A stretch of 64,000 nucleotides of DNA from contig RDEW01000052.1 in the NCBI GenBank assembly GCA_011109175.1, forward strand, positions 62,001-126,000. Reading direction: 5' to 3'. The notes below the pieces were generated by a model. It searched no databases. It was given only the letters and a program-made list of their open reading frames with translations, and was not told the DNA's origin. The position numbers and the translations under genes were made by a program. Shown piece after piece: positions 55,577 to 64,000 of this stretch; the stretch's first letter is position 1; each line of letters opens with the position of its first letter. Origin of the DNA: Dicyema japonicum. Its lineage: Eukaryota > Dicyemida > Rhombozoa > Dicyemidae.

Positions 55577-55795
55577 TAAATTCATCGCCGGTAATTCATC
55601 GCTGGTTCATCGCCGGTAAATTCATCGCTGGTAATTCATCGCCGGTAAATTCATCGCGGTAATTCATCGCGGTAAATTCATCGCTGGTAAATTCATCGCG
55701 GTAATTTCATCGCCGTAAATTCATCGCGAGGTAAATTCATCGCCGGTAAATTCATCGCTGGTAAATTCATCGCGGTTAATTCAAGCGACCACGTG
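55565..55795 (+). repeat. Tandem array of TTCATCGC(C/G)GGTAAA units
   Basis: About 16 imperfect units of 12-15 bp, varying between CGCCGG, CGCTGG and CGCGG. It starts right at the break in the Tc1-type gene and may be a terminal repeat tract of the inserted element. Confidence 0.85.
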
Positions 55796-56009
55796 GGTTC
55801 TTAAAAAAAGAGGTCGAAATTTTGATTTTTTATATTATAGTTAAATTGCGATTTTGGAGATTATTCGGCGATAGGAATCATGTATCCGTGACGGTAGGAC
55901 CTATGAAAACTGAAGAGAGGGGACCTATTTTTTCACCTCTCTTCAGAAGTTGACGTATGCCTGCCATGTATTATTGGCGGGATCAATTTAGTTATCACAA
56001 GCAGACGTT

Positions 56010-56110
56010 CTCTTTTGCGTTCCCTCCTTGGATTAATTACCAATGACTGTTTTTGCTAGGCTTACCAAAGATTGTACGCCTGTGGCTTACAAATAATAAA
56101 ATAAATAACT
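56010..56110 (+). repeat. Retroelement 3' untranslated block, copy 2
   Basis: Matches 16235-16345 (TTGGATTAATTA, GGCTTACCAAA). Confidence 0.4.
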
Positions 56111-56224
56111 CTGTCAGTATTCATCTATATACGACGATTGAAACATAAAATTGCCAGTTTTCTTTAGTGCTGAGGACAGTATTCATCTCTATCTTAAACA
56201 CAAGAGTAATGGTAATAAATTTAT

Positions 56225-56745
56225 TTATAACAATAACTTCTTCTTGTCGAAAAAGCGCAGGTCGATTCGCTAGACACAAGGCTATAAATGAAGTGGTGAA
56301 GCGCGCCCTCGAGTTGGCGGGATACCCATCCATTCTAGAGCCAACGGGCTTGAAGTAGGGATGATGGGAAGCGACCCGATGGAATTACTGTCTTCCCCTT
56401 CTCTCGGGGCAAATGCTTAATTTGGGATGCTGCCTGTACTGACAGCTTTTCCCAGTCGAAACTTTTGAGGTCGGCAATGAAAGCGGGAGAGGCCGCCCGT
56501 TTATATGAAAACTCAAAAATAAAGAAATACAGCAGCCTCCTAAACCGTTTCCATGTACAGCCAGTGGTCGTCGAGACGAGCGGAGTCTTTGGCCCCAAGA
56601 CGGTCTCTTTCCTTAGAGCACTTGGGTGTCTATTGACCAAAGCCTCGAGGGAGCGTCGGGAAACCGAGTGGCTTTTCCAAGGATATCCTTGGCAGTAGTC
56701 AGAGGTAACAGCCACTCGATCAGAGTAATGGTTGCATTTAATTGT
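56225..56745 (+). pseudogene. Retroelement C-terminal nuclease fragment
   Basis: Plus frames: [26 protein letters not shown] then stop, GRCL-like decay, and the tail (VETSG frame at 56570-56595, ISLAVVRGNSHSI at 56680-56725). It has the same order as 16884-17861, with many breaks. Confidence 0.7.
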
Positions 56746-56961
56746 GTTTCTTTTAACTGATAAAGTAGCTTATAATCTGTTGATAATGTCCTTGAATTCT
56801 TTTGTAATGTGGTGATAATGCCCTTGAATTCTTTTGTACTTTATCGTCATTATCATAATTGATTACTATAAAGTGATATTTTTTCGCTAATTTCTTATAT
56901 CTTGACAGCATGGCTTTGCAATTTGTAATGAGTGATAGAAATATGAGAAAACTTTTTTTAG

Positions 56962-58185
56962 ATGGATACATTTACTGTTTTTGAAAAATTTAATGGCGAA
57001 GTCACATTATGGAAATGTGAATCCTACTACAAAATTAAATGTAAAGCGAGAGTACACACCAAGGGAGACATCATTATTAAAAGAGTCAACGAACACAATC
57101 ATGCTGGTGATGCTGCATATGTCGAATCAAAGAGAATTACTCAAGAAATAAAAAGAAGAGCTCTTGCATCACAAGATAATCCACATATTATTACGACTGA
57201 AGTGTGTGTGGGTTTGCCACTAGAGGTGTCTGCCCGACTACCCATAGCTTCTTTAATTAAAAGAAACATTAGAAATTCAAGAAATGCAAAAGATCAAGCT
57301 CCTCCTAATCCACTTAACATAGACCAGTTAAGAATACCTCCAGAATACAGATACTCTTATGCCAATGAACCTTTTCTATTGTTTGATAGTGAAGACAGTG
57401 TTAACAGAACAATAATTTTTACAACGAGAAAAAATCTGAATTTGCTTTCCACTACAAACTTTTGGTATGCGGATGGTACTTTTAAGACAGTCCCATATTT
57501 GTTTAATCAATTATATACGATTCATGGACTAGTAAATAATGATGTTTTACCACTTATATACATTTTAATGTGTAAAAGAACGGAAGAAAGCTATAAAAAA
57601 GTTTTTTCGGAATTAAAATCATTGGAGCCATCGTTATCACCGAGGACAATTATGACTGATTTCGAAAAAGCAGCTATAAATGGATTTAATATTATATTTC
57701 CTGATGCTATTACGAAGGGCTGTTTCTTTCATTTGTCCCAATCCATATTTAGATGCATCCAATCACAGGGATTGCAATTATTATATCAGAGAGATTCAGA
57801 ATTCGCTTTGAAAATGCGCATGATTGCGGCGCTGGCATTTGTCCCAACATTACACGTTGTTCATTATTTTGAACATTTGTGCGATTACAACAGTTTCCCA
57901 GAAGAAGCTCAACCTGTACTGGATTATGTAAAAGATATTTGGATAGGACGTCCCGACCGCCGTCAAGTACGTCGTTGTCCATGCCATTCAGGAGTTGAAG
58001 AAATTGTCAGAGATAATGAATTCATCGGAAATAAAATTTTAAGATTGGGTCCCTATAGCCCTATGCTCAACCCAATTGAAAATATTTGCTCAGTTTTCAA
58101 AGCTGATGTAAAAATACACATTGCTACAGATATGAAAAATATTTTGGATGGTGTGAGACAAGTAGAGATTTTGCTACAGATATAA
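56962..58185 (+). CDS. MULE transposase fused by insertion to a Tc1/IS630 C-terminus
   Basis: At 407 codons this is the longest open frame. Residues 1-60 form a FLYWCH-type zinc-binding domain (WKCESYYKIKCKARVH, HNH). A MULE transposase core follows: FWYADGTFKTVP (first D), LPLIYILMCKRTEESY, IMTDFEKAAINGF (second D) and GCFFHLSQSIFRCI, continuing to YVKDIWIGRP. From about residue 338 (base 57975) the sequence changes to CHSGVEEIV, LRLGPYSPMLNPIEN and SVFKADVK, the end of a Tc1/IS630 transposase (third acidic residue in PIEN). The fusion is the right border of a nested insertion, not a designed protein; the MULE lost its own C-terminus. The MULE part has no stops, suggesting a fairly recent insertion. 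Confidence 0.85.
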   Translation: MDTFTVFEKFNGEVTLWKCESYYKIKCKARVHTKGDIIIKRVNEHNHAGDAAYVESKRITQEIKRRALASQDNPHIITTEVCVGLPLEVSARLPIASLIKRNIRNSRNAKDQAPPNPLNIDQLRIPPEYRYSYANEPFLLFDSEDSVNRTIIFTTRKNLNLLSTTNFWYADGTFKTVPYLFNQLYTIHGLVNNDVLPLIYILMCKRTEESYKKVFSELKSLEPSLSPRTIMTDFEKAAINGFNIIFPDAITKGCFFHLSQSIFRCIQSQGLQLLYQRDSEFALKMRMIAALAFVPTLHVVHYFEHLCDYNSFPEEAQPVLDYVKDIWIGRPDRRQVRRCPCHSGVEEIVRDNEFIGNKILRLGPYSPMLNPIENICSVFKADVKIHIATDMKNILDGVRQVEILLQI

Positions 58186-58635
58186 CAGAAGTGTTTGTAT
58201 TCCTAATCAATCCTCTCCATAAATTAAGGAATCCAGCAATTATCAATTTTTTAAAGGTATTAGACTTCCGCTGTCCTCAGACTTTACTTGCCACAATATT
58301 GTAAAAAAATTGGCTAGACAGAAAATTGCCAATATACAGTAGGACCCCGCCCCAATCAAACCCCGGCCCTGGGGCACCCTCTGTATTTGGGGCTATTTTT
58401 TAAATAAATATAATTATAAATGATCTTTTACATTTTTTCACATTTTTCGTTCAATAAATTCAAAATAAAAACCCCGCTTTTTGGGGCACTTTCTCTATAG
58501 AAAATTTAAAAATCTATTATTTAATTTTTATCTTTAATTTATTAATTTTCAAATAATTGTAAGCATGCCTTCGAAGTTTAGTCGTCATTTGAAACAACAG
58601 ATTTTCGATTCTTTAATAAATCAAAAAATAATTCA
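58186..58635. other. Spacer
   Basis: Possibly the 3' end of the Tc1-type element. No terminal repeat identified. Confidence 0.35.
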
Positions 58636-58639
58636 CCGG

Positions 58640-58896
58640 GCAGACCTTCTTCTCAAGCAGAGGAAATGAAAAATGCTAAGTATTCGGATATCAGCGACAG
58701 GTACATTTTCACACCTGTCGCGAGCGAAACTTCGGGGAACTTTGGCCCTAAAACGCTGAAGTTCCTGAATCATCTTGGAAAACTACTATCCGACAAAACT
58801 GGTGATCTTCGTGAGACGAGATGGCTCAAGGAGAGGCTCTCGTTGGCTGTTGTCCGTGGGAATAGCTTGTGCATCTCCAAACAGCTGAATAATTAA
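58640..58896 (+). pseudogene. Retroelement C-terminal fragment, open frame
   Basis: Reads AEEMKNAKYSDISDRYIFTP, VASETSGNFGPKTLKFL, RETRWLKERLSLAVVRGN and a natural stop. Well conserved to the family tail but 5'-truncated. Confidence 0.7.
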
Positions 58897-61005
58897 AATT
58901 AACTATTCTTTTTCTTTATAATAAACCAAATATGTCAGAAATAAAAATTTGTCGATTATACAAGATTGGAAAAGGAACTGTTTCTCGAATTAAAAAAGAA
59001 ATTGGAAAGGAAAACACAAAAAAACAGTTTATTTTTATAATCTGTATACAAACAAATAACTTTTTTGAGGCAATACTTCATTTTACAAATATCGAGGAAT
59101 ATATGAATTCAACAGCATCTTGTGTGAAAACACAGTAGTCAAATAGATTAATCCAGATATAGGCTGTTTCAGTGAGATTAATATATTTTTCAGATTGTGA
59201 AGGATCACTAAATGATGAAAACTGCGATGACAGTCATGCTTCCAATAAGAACGGTAAAAAGGTTTTCTTTAAGATAATATTAATTTAGAAGAAACGCCGT
59301 ATCATTTGATTTTAATCCACCAAAATTCGATTCAGAATATTTTAAGAAAATGAATAAAAAATGGGTGTACACAATGAAAATTCATTCAAAACTGGTGATA
59401 AGGTAATAATTTATTAATATTTGTAAAAAAAATTCAGAGTTACGAAAGATTTTGGGACTAATCCATATTTAGCCCTTTTGAGTCTCCATATGGTGAAAGT
59501 GTAACAAATACTAATACCGTTTTACACAATATTGTCGAAATAACAGATGTCCGATGCAATAAAAAACACGGTAGCCTTTCAATACATGCTTCACGAAATA
59601 AGCTCTAAATGAATTAATGAAATTTTTTTTCGAATATAATATCCAAAATTAAAAAAATAGACAATGCCGAATTTGTAAATATTATCATAAATTTTTGTGA
59701 ATAAAATTTTGAAGTTTTACCGGCTTGTGTGGATGAGTGATAGAGATGTTATGGAAAATATTCAAAACTAAAGGACTTCGAACTACCACATTCTGAAATG
59801 GAGTCAGTTGCCTTCCTTCATGAGGTTAGACCCGAAAGAAAAGGAATGCCTTAAAAGACATTTGATGACACTTCTCCATCAGCGGGAGAATGCAACATGG
59901 GTGTGCGATAAAAGCGGGTGTCGAACTTATAGTTCTGTCAGAAGCGGAGTACTTTATTTTTAGGTACTTGAATTTACAGGAGTTAAACCCAAGATAATAT
60001 CAATTCATACAACAGTTATGATTTCAATGACTTTTCTACTAATGATGAAAATTTTTTTAATGACGAAGAATTCTTGGAAAAAATCCGAGCACAAGTTGTT
60101 AAAACTCTGAATAAGATAATAATGAACTCGAAAAAAATAAAGAAAGTTGGACGCGATAAATCATATTGAAATTTGAAAAATTCTTTTTAAAATACGAAAA
60201 TAGTGGATTATCAATTCTTGGAATGCTGTGTAATAAATCAGTAGAAATTAAAGAGAAAATCGTTGATAACGGGTTTTGTGATAAAATTAAATATAGAATC
60301 TTGATTTTTCTTAAAATTTTATTATATTGATTTTAACAGTTTTTATCCATTACTTTTTTATTGAAGCATTAAAAATGAAGAAAAGTTGCGTTGATTAATC
60401 AGACAATGTAGACCAGAAAATCTTGTAAAAAATGTGATCAATGCAGATCCAAAAATCAAATTTTACGGAAAAATCAATATTCAGTATTGTTAAAAAAACG
60501 AGAGGTGTGGGTTTCCATAAGTGAGCAACGTGGGAATCAAAAGCAAACTTTAAGAAAAAAATCAATATTGATTGAAACGGACATAAAAAGAAAATCTCCA
60601 ATATAAAATCAATATTCAATAAAAAAGTAGAAAACTACATTGATTGAAACCAATATATAATATTTCAATATCCTTGATTAGTCCAAGAAAAAACAATTTT
60701 TGAAATTGGCAAAATTCTCCTATCGAACATTTTGCCAATACTCCTCCAGAACTAATGAAAGATCTGATGTATAATATTGAGCTATACCTTTGAGAAAACT
60801 ATGATATATGATATTGAAGTATATCTCAAATAGATATCTTTATGAAAGGTAACTTAAAAGTTCGACACAACTACAACAAAGCCAAACTACAGACACGTTG
60901 CACGCCACATGTATTTATAATAGGTTTACCATATTATAATATATTCCAAATTTAGTAAATTATTAAATTTTTTAATGTTATTTATTTATTTTTATTTGTT
61001 TACCC
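58897..61005. other. Intergenic, very AT-rich
   Basis: The first frame (58932-59138 plus) begins ICRLYKIGKGTVSRIKKEIG, a helix-turn-helix typical of transposase N-termini, then ends. Nothing else is supported. Confidence 0.45.
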
Positions 61006-61083
61006 CCCGGTACCTTCAAGTGAAAGAAACCGGTGGATAACAAAACCTTAGTCAAGAGCGGATTCTCCCAGAGATCCGGCAGT
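61006..61083. repeat. Short dispersed repeat B, copy 2
   Basis: Matches 39183-39268. Confidence 0.6.
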
Positions 61084-61889
61084 TATATTGGTTTTGAAAA
61101 GAACTAGTAGGTCGATCCGAACAAGTGAAAGATGTTTTGTCTTCCGGTAGTCAAGAAAGCATGATGGGAATAGTGGAGAGGAGGATTGTCCAATCCTATA
61201 CAGATATGAATGTAACTTCAAGTGATGACCACAACGTAGGCGCGCCAAGCGGAGACAAACCTCCTGTGATAGGAAGCTCCACTTCTGTCAACGATAGGTG
61301 TAATACGCTCCAGAAGCTTGTTGATACTAAGGCTTCTGATTTTTAATCTGCTCAGATATGTTTAATTAAGTCCTCACTGGGTTCGACTTGAGTCCCTCGA
61401 GCGATCAATAATTATTCCGTGGCATTCAGTCAACCAATTGTCAAAGTCCTGGAGGCGCTCGGTGTGCTTTTGATACATCGAAAAAAGGGACCATTAGCTT
61501 TTTTCACCAGGGGGACATGTCGCCTCGGTCAATTTTGGCCTTGTCTCGGCTTCTCGGACCCCTGTTTCTGACGACACCCATTTATGACCGAGGCAACCTG
61601 AAGGATCGGATTTCTGTTATTCAACTTAACGTGAACTGGATTAAAGGGCACTCATTCCAAAATTCAAGATTGACATATACTAATTCAAGGATCGAAGACA
61701 TCGTCTAATGGCACTACACCTTTATTGATCTGTAGGGATTTTAACGTCACGCATCCTTTCTAACACGCTGATTCAAAGAGAAATTTACTTGCGTCACAAG
61801 AAACGAAGAAGAACATGCAGCGTAACCACCAGCTGCTAGCTACTCTCATAATTGAGAACGTTTTCCTCTACGATTTGCAAGGAAATGCG

Positions 61890-62180
61890 CTCAATGAGCC
61901 AACTCCTTTCTCTTCGATTCTGTTTAGCAGGATCAGTGACCTGCTTCTAATAATTCCTGACGTTTCCACTGCCACTAGTTCGAAAATTAACTGTCCACTA
62001 AAACATGTGTATTTCTTTAACTTTATGGTCTCAGCCTTCTCCGAAGCAGAGCCTGGCTTAGTTGTAGTCGTTGTAAGGTTGGAGGGAGAGAGGCTATTGA
62101 CACAGGTGCCGTCCCAGGCAAGGTATTTACCACTTTCCCATGAGAAGAGAGTGGTTCCGTCAGGTCATCGGTTGGCTTGA
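61890..62180 (-). pseudogene. Retroelement nuclease-domain fragment
   Basis: The minus frame reads DGTTLFSWESGKYLAWDGTC, AETIKLKKY, VAVETSGII, following the order of 17480-17720 in the intact copy. Truncated at both ends. Confidence 0.7.
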
Positions 62181-62800
62181 GCAAGTCCAAGCGGCTTCAA
62201 TTTTTCTATGCCGATGACATAGTTGCCGCATCTAGGGACGTAAATGTCGAACATGCTAAAGAAAGACTACAAGGAATACTAAATAACATATTTGGTTGGT
62301 TGTGTGAAAATCGATTGCATGTTCCGGTAAGTCAGCAGTCACTCTATTCACTAAAAATAGAAAGATAGAACGCAAACAATTGATGTCACCTTAAATGGAG
62401 TACCTATACCACAAAAGAATTCGGAGAAGATACTGAGAGTAACTTTTGATACTTTTCCCTGCTTCTCAGCCTATGTGGAATCTATCATATCAACCTGTGC
62501 AAAAAAGATCAATTTTGTCAAAGCTTTCCTTTGGAACTGTGGAAAAATTTATCCCCCAGGTGTCGGGACCAACTACAAGCAGCATATCCACCCAACAATA
62601 GATTATGCATGTGCTGCTGAGGATCTAACTTGGCGGCAACGAAACTAATAAAAATTCAAGAGATCCAGTCAAAAGGAATCAATTTACTGAAAAAAATACG
62701 GATAGAAAAATTGTCCCCAGAACACTTGAGTCTATCATAGAGACAATTTCAGAAGAGGAGGGATAAAAGACCCCGTTAGAGTTTAATTTCGGAAATCTGT
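62160..62800 (+). pseudogene. Non-LTR reverse transcriptase fragment
   Basis: Starts at RLQFFYADDIVAASRDV (catalytic YADD, 62195-62240), LQGILNNIFGWLCENRLHV, then a decayed thumb with repeated stops and frame shifts; no nuclease follows. It overlaps the opposite-strand fragment, so one inserted next to the other. Confidence 0.75.
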
Positions 62801-62976
62801 TTTATAAGCTAAATGATAACTTTTTAAATATTCTATTTAATTAATATATTGAAACACGTGTCTAGGTTTCGAAATTTAGACTAAAATTAGCCACGTGGTC
62901 TGGGTCCGGACGGGTTACGTTCTTGAGGTATTTTGGCAATCACATGGTATTCAGAATGGGAAACCTATTGTATAAA

Positions 62977-63384
62977 TTAATTTTTTACTTTAAGTGGAAT
63001 AAAAAACTTGCAAATTGTGCACTCTTGGACAATTCTTTCAATAATTTTCCGTTTTATTGAAAAATAGGAGTGCAAACATTCTTGATGCAGTTTACGAATC
63101 CCCGAATGGCTATTTCTATGGCTAGACTCCGCGATGGTTCGCATTTCAGACTCGTTGTCCATGCAAATAACCAGCCTGTGCTTTTCAATTTTTTCGTCTT
63201 TTAGGTATAATCGACCATGGATGACAGTAAATTTCTCGGATTTTTTGATTAATTTGTATTTTGCTTGTCTCGAAGATGTCTGAACAGGGCCACCATTTAG
63301 AATGCTCACTATAAATTGATATTCCATGCTATTTTTGACAAAGCCTATTTTCAGATACAGAAATAAACATTTTTTAGAGCACAT
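62977..63384 (-). pseudogene. Integrase zinc-binding (H2C2) fragment
   Basis: The frame has KFTVIHGRLYLKDEKIEKH, LVICMDNESEM, then SSHRNSHSGIRKLHQECLHS, FSIKRKIIERIV and QECTICKFF. This is the HHCC integrase finger found in Gypsy/Ginger-type and KRBA2-like proteins. The catalytic core is absent downstream. Confidence 0.65.
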
Positions 63385-63539
63385 GTTGAATATTCATGAG
63401 TTACGACAAAATATATTAAATATGTCCGACACGATTAAAAATGATCAAACCCACATTAAGCATGACATTTGACAAGTGGCCTTAACAGCGATTGACAGGT
63501 GGCATGTAACCATCAGCGTAACCACCAATTCGATTTAAA

Positions 63540-63960
63540 AATAGCTTAATTTCTATTTTTAAAACTATCGGCACGGATGTGAAACATAGACCTGTAATAC
63601 CAGTCGTATGAGATCCTGAAATTTATCATCCAGAATGGTACCCAAAACTCAATTGGGAATAGCGTTGAGCCAGGTTCTATTTTCGGAAGACATCTCCGAC
63701 AACACCAGGCACGGCTATGTTGGTTAGATGACACTAGCAGATCTAAAAAGTATTTCGGTATCGTCCAGGCTCGGCTGAGAAAATATGGAAGGTAAAAAAA
63801 ACTGATAGGTACAGCTCAGGTTTCACAAGCATGACCGGCGTCTTGTCAGTAGAGAATTCAGGGAGGGAGTGTAGAATCCTCTTGACAAGGGTGCTACCAA
63901 AATTATTATAATTGTGGTTTTGGGCCTCGATCCCCGATCACTAGGAATGAGATGAAGCAT
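63540..63960 (-). pseudogene. Nuclease-type retroelement fragment, second copy
   Basis: The DNA is collinear with 54110-54400 (TGTTGGTTAGATGACACTAG and GTGTAGAATCCTCTTGACAA are shared). It therefore covers the linker between thumb and zinc cluster. It runs towards the window edge. Confidence 0.65.
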
Positions 63961-64000
63961 GTCCTCTTGAGAAAAAACAACTTCTATGCGAATCGCTGGA

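Noticed and set aside
55565-55795. CRISPR array
   Set aside because: Units are adjacent without spacers and the genome is eukaryotic; it is an ordinary tandem repeat.
56962-58185. A genuine MULE-Tc1 fusion transposase gene
   Set aside because: Joining the two halves of the Tc1-type gene across the insertion restores its protein exactly, so the fusion is a border accident.

Overview
The window is about 64 kb of AT-rich nuclear DNA from an animal. The best evidence for an animal is a complete Eph-type receptor tyrosine kinase gene (ephrin-binding domain, Cys-rich region, FN3 pair, membrane segment, kinase, SAM). Most striking, every recognisable host gene is split by ultrashort GT-AG introns. 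I resolved about 50; nearly all are 21-27 nt and 22 nt is the commonest length, with outliers of 47 and 238 nt in the Eph gene. Introns this short in an animal are, to my knowledge, a hallmark of dicyemid mesozoans (Dicyema), parasites of cephalopod kidneys, so a dicyemid is my leading inference; an orthonectid or another reduced parasitic animal is less likely but not excluded. Because the introns break the reading frame every few dozen codons, plain ORF lists fragment these genes badly; the models here were built by joining frames by hand at GT/AG sites and checking against conserved protein motifs.

Host genes, left to right: a USP22/USP3-like ubiquitin protease (1515-2970, -); a secreted Kunitz-like plus two-thyroglobulin-domain protein (9282-9960, -); a one-pass membrane protein of unknown family (19053-20278, -) with a partial paralogue at 29955-30410 (-); an OGFOD1-type prolyl hydroxylase (22025-23644, -); a JADE-type chromatin protein (33431-35198, +) whose 5' part is cut off by a retroelement; a repeat-containing small protein (38646-39055, -); a small multi-pass membrane protein (39339-39845, -); a 31-residue membrane peptide (46362-46479, -); and the Eph receptor (46855-50255, +). 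In seven fully resolved models the spliced length is an exact multiple of three (the Eph gene only after restoring one base lost in a G run).

The rest is dense mobile-element debris: many 3' fragments of a retroelement encoding a CCHC-like/restriction-endonuclease-like C-terminus (best copy 16884-17861), non-LTR elements with AP-type endonuclease and reverse transcriptase, an R2-like C-terminus, a structurally complete but coding-dead ZBED5-like hAT transposon (6312-8204, with inverted repeats and target duplication), a MULE transposase nested inside a Tc1/IS630-type transposase (55.3-58.2 kb), integrase fragments, tRNA-like SINEs and a dispersed repeat that occurs in inverted pairs. Four places in the JADE and Eph genes need one extra base, always in a short G run before A, which points to consensus errors (or, less likely, editing) rather than decay. 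Stretches without supportable genes are AT-rich and are noted as such.
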